DNA from: an uncultured Polaromonas sp.
GTDB taxonomy: Bacteria > Pseudomonadota > Gammaproteobacteria > Burkholderiales > Burkholderiaceae
NCBI GenBank assembly: GCA_946479075.1
Contig: CAMLDT010000048.1
Coordinates: 1 to 18,907, forward strand
Reading direction: 5' to 3'
DNA length: 18,907 nt
The position numbers and the translations under genes were made by a program. Below are positions 16,086 through 18,907 of the stretch, one piece after another. A model generated the notes under the pieces. The model saw nothing but the letters and a program-made list of their open reading frames with translations, was not told the origin of the DNA and searched no databases. Within the stretch, counting starts at the first letter, position 1, and each line of letters opens with the position of its first letter.

Positions 16086-16681
16086 GTGGCGTTCAAGCCC
16101 TTCGCGATCCGGCGCCGATGCTGGAACGCTTTCTGCACCAGTGGGGCGGCCGCGAAGACCTGTGGATCTTTGGTTATGCCTCGCTGATCTGGCGGCCCGA
16201 TTTCGACTTCGTCGAACAGCGGCGCGCCCATGTGCATGGCTGGCACCGGGCACTCAAGATGTGGAGCCGCGTCAACCGCGGCACACCCGAATGCCCCGGC
16301 CTGGTATTTGCGCTGCTCTCCGGCGGCAGTTGCCACGGCGTGGTGTACCGCGTGCCCCGCCATGAGGTTGCCGAAGTGGTGGCGCGGCTGTGGCTGCGCG
16401 AAATGGTGACCGGTGTGTACGACCCCCGTTCCCTGCGCTGCAGCACCGACAAGGGGCCGGTGCAGGCCCTGGCTTTTACCCTGTCGCGCCGCAGCCCCAA
16501 CTTCACCGGCGAGCTCAGCGAAGCGCGTTACCGCGAGATTTTTTCGGCGGCCTGCGGACGTTATGGCAGCACCCATGATTACGCCCGCCAGACCCTGGAG
16601 AGCCTGCGCCACCACGGGATTTCCGACGCGGCGCTGGCCCGCCTGCTCAACTTGGCCTCCTGTCCTACTTCGCCGCCCTGA
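16052..16681 (+). CDS. ChaC-like gamma-glutamylcyclotransferase
   Basis: Predicted cytosolic enzyme that degrades glutathione to 5-oxoproline and Cys-Gly. The 209 residues carry the family's substrate-binding loop as FGYASLIWRPDFDF (40-53, GYASLIW for the usual GYGSLIW), HGWHRALKMWS, the RGTPECPGLVFAL block, GVVYRVP and the likely catalytic Glu E117 in LWLREMVTGVYDPR. Start choice is uncertain: GTG at 16052 or 16055, or ATG at 16079, none with a strong Shine-Dalgarno. The longest form is given. The next gene, sodC, follows 49 bp later on the same strand with its own ribosome site; a shared oxidative-stress role is possible but not shown. Confidence 0.87.
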   Translation: MVDNPLPHGMHSGVQALRDPAPMLERFLHQWGGREDLWIFGYASLIWRPDFDFVEQRRAHVHGWHRALKMWSRVNRGTPECPGLVFALLSGGSCHGVVYRVPRHEVAEVVARLWLREMVTGVYDPRSLRCSTDKGPVQALAFTLSRRSPNFTGELSEARYREIFSAACGRYGSTHDYARQTLESLRHHGISDAALARLLNLASCPTSPP

Positions 16682-16730
16682 GCCGCAGCCTAGAGTCGGG
16701 CTTTTCACGCTGTTTTCACAAGGAGATTCC

Positions 16731-17249
16731 ATGGACGCAAAACTGCTATGGGTGGCTGCGGCCACTGCCCTGCTCACGGCCTGTGCCAGCCCCCCGGGCG
16801 CTCAACGCGCCGTCGCCCAGTTGCAGCCCACGACCGGCAACAGCACCAGCGGCACAGCCACATTCGTGCAGTCCGGCGCCACGGTACGGGTCAGCGGCGA
16901 GGTGCGCGGCCTCAAGCCCAACACGGAGCACGGCTTTCATGTGCACGAAAAAGGCGACTGCTCAAGCGGTGACGGCATGAGTGCCGGCGGGCATTTCAAC
17001 CCGACCGGTGCGCCGCATGGCAGCCACGCCATGGGCATGCACCACACCGGCGATCTGCCCAGCCTGAAGGCCGATGCCAATGGGGTGGCGCGCTTCAGCT
17101 TTGAGTCGTCCACCATCGCGGTGGGCAGCGGCATCACCGACATCGTCGGCAAGGGCCTGATCGTGCACCGCGACCCCGATGACTACAAAACCCAGCCGAC
17201 CGGCAATGCCGGTCCGCGGCTGGCTTGCGCCGTCATTTCAGGAAGCTGA
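16731..17249 (+). CDS. sodC: Cu/Zn superoxide dismutase, lipoprotein
   Basis: Converts superoxide to oxygen and peroxide in the periplasm. The 172 residues start with a lipoprotein signal with lipobox LTAC (C18), so it is membrane-anchored. Copper ligands H70 and H72 (HGFHVHEKGDCS), bridging H88 (GGHFNP), H146 (IVHRDPDDY) and zinc-site residues near H96, H105 and D108 (HHTGDLP) are present, as are disulfide cysteines C77 and C166. The ATG at 16731 has AAGGAG six bases upstream. Its last 12 bp overlap the convergent end of the MocA-like gene. Confidence 0.94.
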   Translation: MDAKLLWVAAATALLTACASPPGAQRAVAQLQPTTGNSTSGTATFVQSGATVRVSGEVRGLKPNTEHGFHVHEKGDCSSGDGMSAGGHFNPTGAPHGSHAMGMHHTGDLPSLKADANGVARFSFESSTIAVGSGITDIVGKGLIVHRDPDDYKTQPTGNAGPRLACAVISGS

Positions 17250-17819
17250 GGCGGCCCGGCGCGCGGCCAGCAGCGCCTCGGCGCGCGCCAGGTCCTCGAC
17301 GGTATCGACATCGGTGACGATACCGATATCATCCAGCGCCAAAAATGCTACGGAATTGATAGCTTGACAGGCACGCAGCACGGGGGCTGCGCCCTGATTT
17401 CCCTTTAAATCCAGCAAGCGGTCCAGGCAGGCGGCAGAAAACCCGACCGGGTGGCCGCGTTCCCCCTGATACATGGGAACAGCCACCGGCTGCTGTCGCA
17501 GCGCCGCCGCCACAGCGCGCAGGGTAGCGCCGCGAACCAGCGGCAGGTCGGCCGGCAGAATCAGCCAGCCCGCTGCGCCCGCCGTGGCGCGCACCGCTGC
17601 GGCAATCGAGTCACCCATGCCGGGATGCCCCGCATCTTCAAGATGCCAGGGCAGGCCGCTGGCGATGACCGCGTCCAGCGTGTGCTGCAGCACCGGCTTG
17701 CCGGCCAGCAGGGCCTGCAGCTTGTGCACCCGGCCACCGGACGCGGCGAACCGTTCACCGCGTCCGGAGGCCAGCACCAGCACCGTGGGCAAGCCTGACG
17801 CCTCCGGCATCGCGTTCAT
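17238..17819 (-). CDS. MocA/MobA-like molybdopterin nucleotidyltransferase
   Basis: Likely transfers CMP or GMP to molybdenum-molybdopterin to complete the cofactor of xanthine-dehydrogenase-family enzymes. The 193 residues show the nucleotide-binding LASGRGERF (16-24) with K33, LPADLPLV (88-95, metal-binding D91), ERGHPVGFS (120-128) and the C-terminal IVTDVDTVEDL (167-177). Its ATG overlaps the stop of the upstream molybdoenzyme gene by one base (TGATG), implying coupling; a cytidylyltransferase (MocA) role is favoured by that partner. Residues about 140-156 are encoded by a dispersed repeat element. The 3' end overlaps sodC by 12 bp on the opposite strand. Confidence 0.85.
   Translation of the reverse strand: MNAMPEASGLPTVLVLASGRGERFAASGGRVHKLQALLAGKPVLQHTLDAVIASGLPWHLEDAGHPGMGDSIAAAVRATAGAAGWLILPADLPLVRGATLRAVAAALRQQPVAVPMYQGERGHPVGFSAACLDRLLDLKGNQGAAPVLRACQAINSVAFLALDDIGIVTDVDTVEDLARAEALLAARRAASAS
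17354..17400. repeat. Dispersed repeat, copy 3, inside a coding region
   Basis: TTGATAGCT (17356-17364), a GGGC-TGC-GCCC block (17384-17394) and GATTT resemble the 431-484 copy (TTGATAGCT, GGGC-CAGA-GCCC, GATTT) in the same order. AT-rich flanks (AAAAATG before, CCCTTTAAA after) stand out from the GC-rich gene. It is read in frame as about 17 residues of the MocA-like protein between two conserved motifs. The match is by eye and is shorter than that between the other two copies. Confidence 0.45.
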
Positions 17820-18907
17820 CAGGCCAGCTTGAAGGGCAGTTCACGCAGCGCCTGGCCGGTCAGGCGCGCCAGCGCATTGGCAAAGGCCGGCGCCAGCGGC
17901 GGCAGGCCGGGTTCGCCCAGGCCGGTCGGCGCGTCGGCGCTGGGCACGATGAACACGGCGACCGCCGGCATGTCGGTGATGCGCGGCACGGCGTAGTCGC
18001 CGAAGTTGCTCTGCTCGACCACGCCGTCTTTCAGCGTGATCGCCGCACCCGGCAGGCACATGGACAGACCCATCAGCGCCGCGCCCTGGATTTGCGCTTC
18101 GATGCTGGTCGGGTTGATCGCCAGGTTGCAGTGCACGCCCGCCGTGACGGCGTGAAGTACCGGCGTTTTGTCCTTGACCGAAGCTTCAACCACATAGGCC
18201 ACCACGGTGTTGAAGGACTCGTGCACCGCCACGCCCCAGGCGCGCCCGGCCGCCAGCGTGCGTTTGCCGTAGCCGGATTTATCCACCGCGAGCTGCAGCG
18301 CCGCGCGGTGGCGCGGATGTTTGCTGCCGAACTGTGTCATGCGGTAGGCCACCGGGTCCTGGCCGCTGCCGCGCGCGATCTCGTCGATCAGCGTTTCCAT
18401 CACATAGGCGGTGTGGGTCGAGCCCACGCTGCGCCACCAGAGCACCGGCACATTGACTTTGGGGTGGTGCACCGACAGCCGCATCGGGATGTCGTAAGGC
18501 TCCTTCATGCCCTCGACCATGGTGCCGTCCACACCGTCCTTGACCATGAAGGCCTCGAACGGCGAGCCGCTCACGATGGACTGGCCGACGATCACATGGT
18601 CCCAGGCCAGGATGTTGCCCTGTGCGTCGTAGCCGATCTCGGCGCGGTGCACATGCATGGGCCGGTAATAACCGCCCTTGACGTCGTCCTCGCGGCTCCA
18701 CAGGGTGCGCACCGGCGCATCGAGCCCCGCGGCACGCGCGGCTTTGGCCACACCGCAGGCTTCGACCACATACTCGCTGCTCGGGATCGCGCGGCGGCCG
18801 AAACCGCCACCGGCCATCTGCACATTCATCTTCAGGTTCTGCGGGGCCACGCCCAGCACCTTGGCAGCGGCCAGGGCATCCAGCCCAGGCATCTGCGTGC
18901 CCAGCCA
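17819..18907 (-). CDS. IorB-type molybdopterin oxidoreductase large subunit, C-terminal part (cut by right edge)
   Basis: Molybdopterin-binding subunit of an aldehyde/xanthine-dehydrogenase-family enzyme, most like isoquinoline 1-oxidoreductase beta subunits. The frame is open to the window edge, giving 362 residues from WLGTQMPGLD. Motifs: VQMAGGGFGRRAIPSSEYV (Moco-binding Gly-rich), a WRSVGSTHTAYVMETLIDE block, GVHCNLAINPTSIEAQIQGA, and GLGEPGLPPLAPAFANAL near the end, whose Glu corresponds to the catalytic base. The substrate cannot be told. A small [2Fe-2S] partner and a cytochrome are usual for this type and would lie to the right. It is followed directly by the MocA-like gene. Confidence 0.9.
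   Translation of the reverse strand, partial: WLGTQMPGLDALAAAKVLGVAPQNLKMNVQMAGGGFGRRAIPSSEYVVEACGVAKAARAAGLDAPVRTLWSREDDVKGGYYRPMHVHRAEIGYDAQGNILAWDHVIVGQSIVSGSPFEAFMVKDGVDGTMVEGMKEPYDIPMRLSVHHPKVNVPVLWWRSVGSTHTAYVMETLIDEIARGSGQDPVAYRMTQFGSKHPRHRAALQLAVDKSGYGKRTLAAGRAWGVAVHESFNTVVAYVVEASVKDKTPVLHAVTAGVHCNLAINPTSIEAQIQGAALMGLSMCLPGAAITLKDGVVEQSNFGDYAVPRITDMPAVAVFIVPSADAPTGLGEPGLPPLAPAFANALARLTGQALRELPFKLA

Overview
The window is GC-rich, densely packed bacterial DNA. Protein similarity (an Entner-Doudoroff edd-eda pair, a urt/fmd amide cluster, a betaproteobacterial-type Dcd) and copies of an AT-flanked intergenic repeat with a core like TTGATAGCT or TATAGCTG point to Burkholderiales, probably Comamonadaceae (the Polaromonas/Rhodoferax/Acidovorax/Variovorax group). 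This placement is inferred from recognition, not from a search. I saw no rRNA, tRNA, CRISPR array, insertion sequence or phage gene.

Layout. (1) At the left edge, on the minus strand, lies the N-terminal part of dCTP deaminase (dcd), followed by a repeat-bearing spacer. (2) Positions 531-4800, minus strand, hold a two-gene signalling unit. Its kinase is a fusion of an NCS1-type (purine/cytosine/allantoin) permease, a Cys-rich putative zinc cluster, a second membrane region, HisKA-HATPase and a receiver. It overlaps a FixJ/LuxR-type response regulator by 8 bp. (3) A 205-bp divergent control region contains a 16-bp inverted repeat, TACGT-N6-ACGTA. (4) Positions 5006-12682, plus strand, hold an eight-gene run: the urtABCDE-type ABC importer (like FmdDEF of methylotrophs), fmdA formamidase, fmdB zinc-ribbon protein and amiE aliphatic amidase. 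(5) Positions 12761-15225, minus strand, hold eda and edd, overlapping by 10 bp, of the Entner-Doudoroff pathway. (6) The rest is a single-TM OmpA-domain protein (-), a ChaC-like gamma-glutamylcyclotransferase (+), a lipoprotein Cu/Zn superoxide dismutase (+), a MocA/MobA-like molybdopterin nucleotidyltransferase (-), and the C-terminal two thirds or so of an IorB-type molybdopterin oxidoreductase (-) running off the right edge.

How the genes fit together. The plus-strand operon should import urea and/or short-chain amides and hydrolyse them to ammonia plus formate or acetate, using two unrelated amidases. No urease gene is visible here, so amides are the more likely main substrates. The divergent transporter-kinase and its LuxR-type partner are the best local candidates for controlling this operon: an NCS1 permease turned into, or doubling as, a sensor. 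That inferred transceptor circuit is the most interesting system in the window. The MocA-like gene sits one base downstream of the molybdoenzyme gene and probably serves its cofactor.
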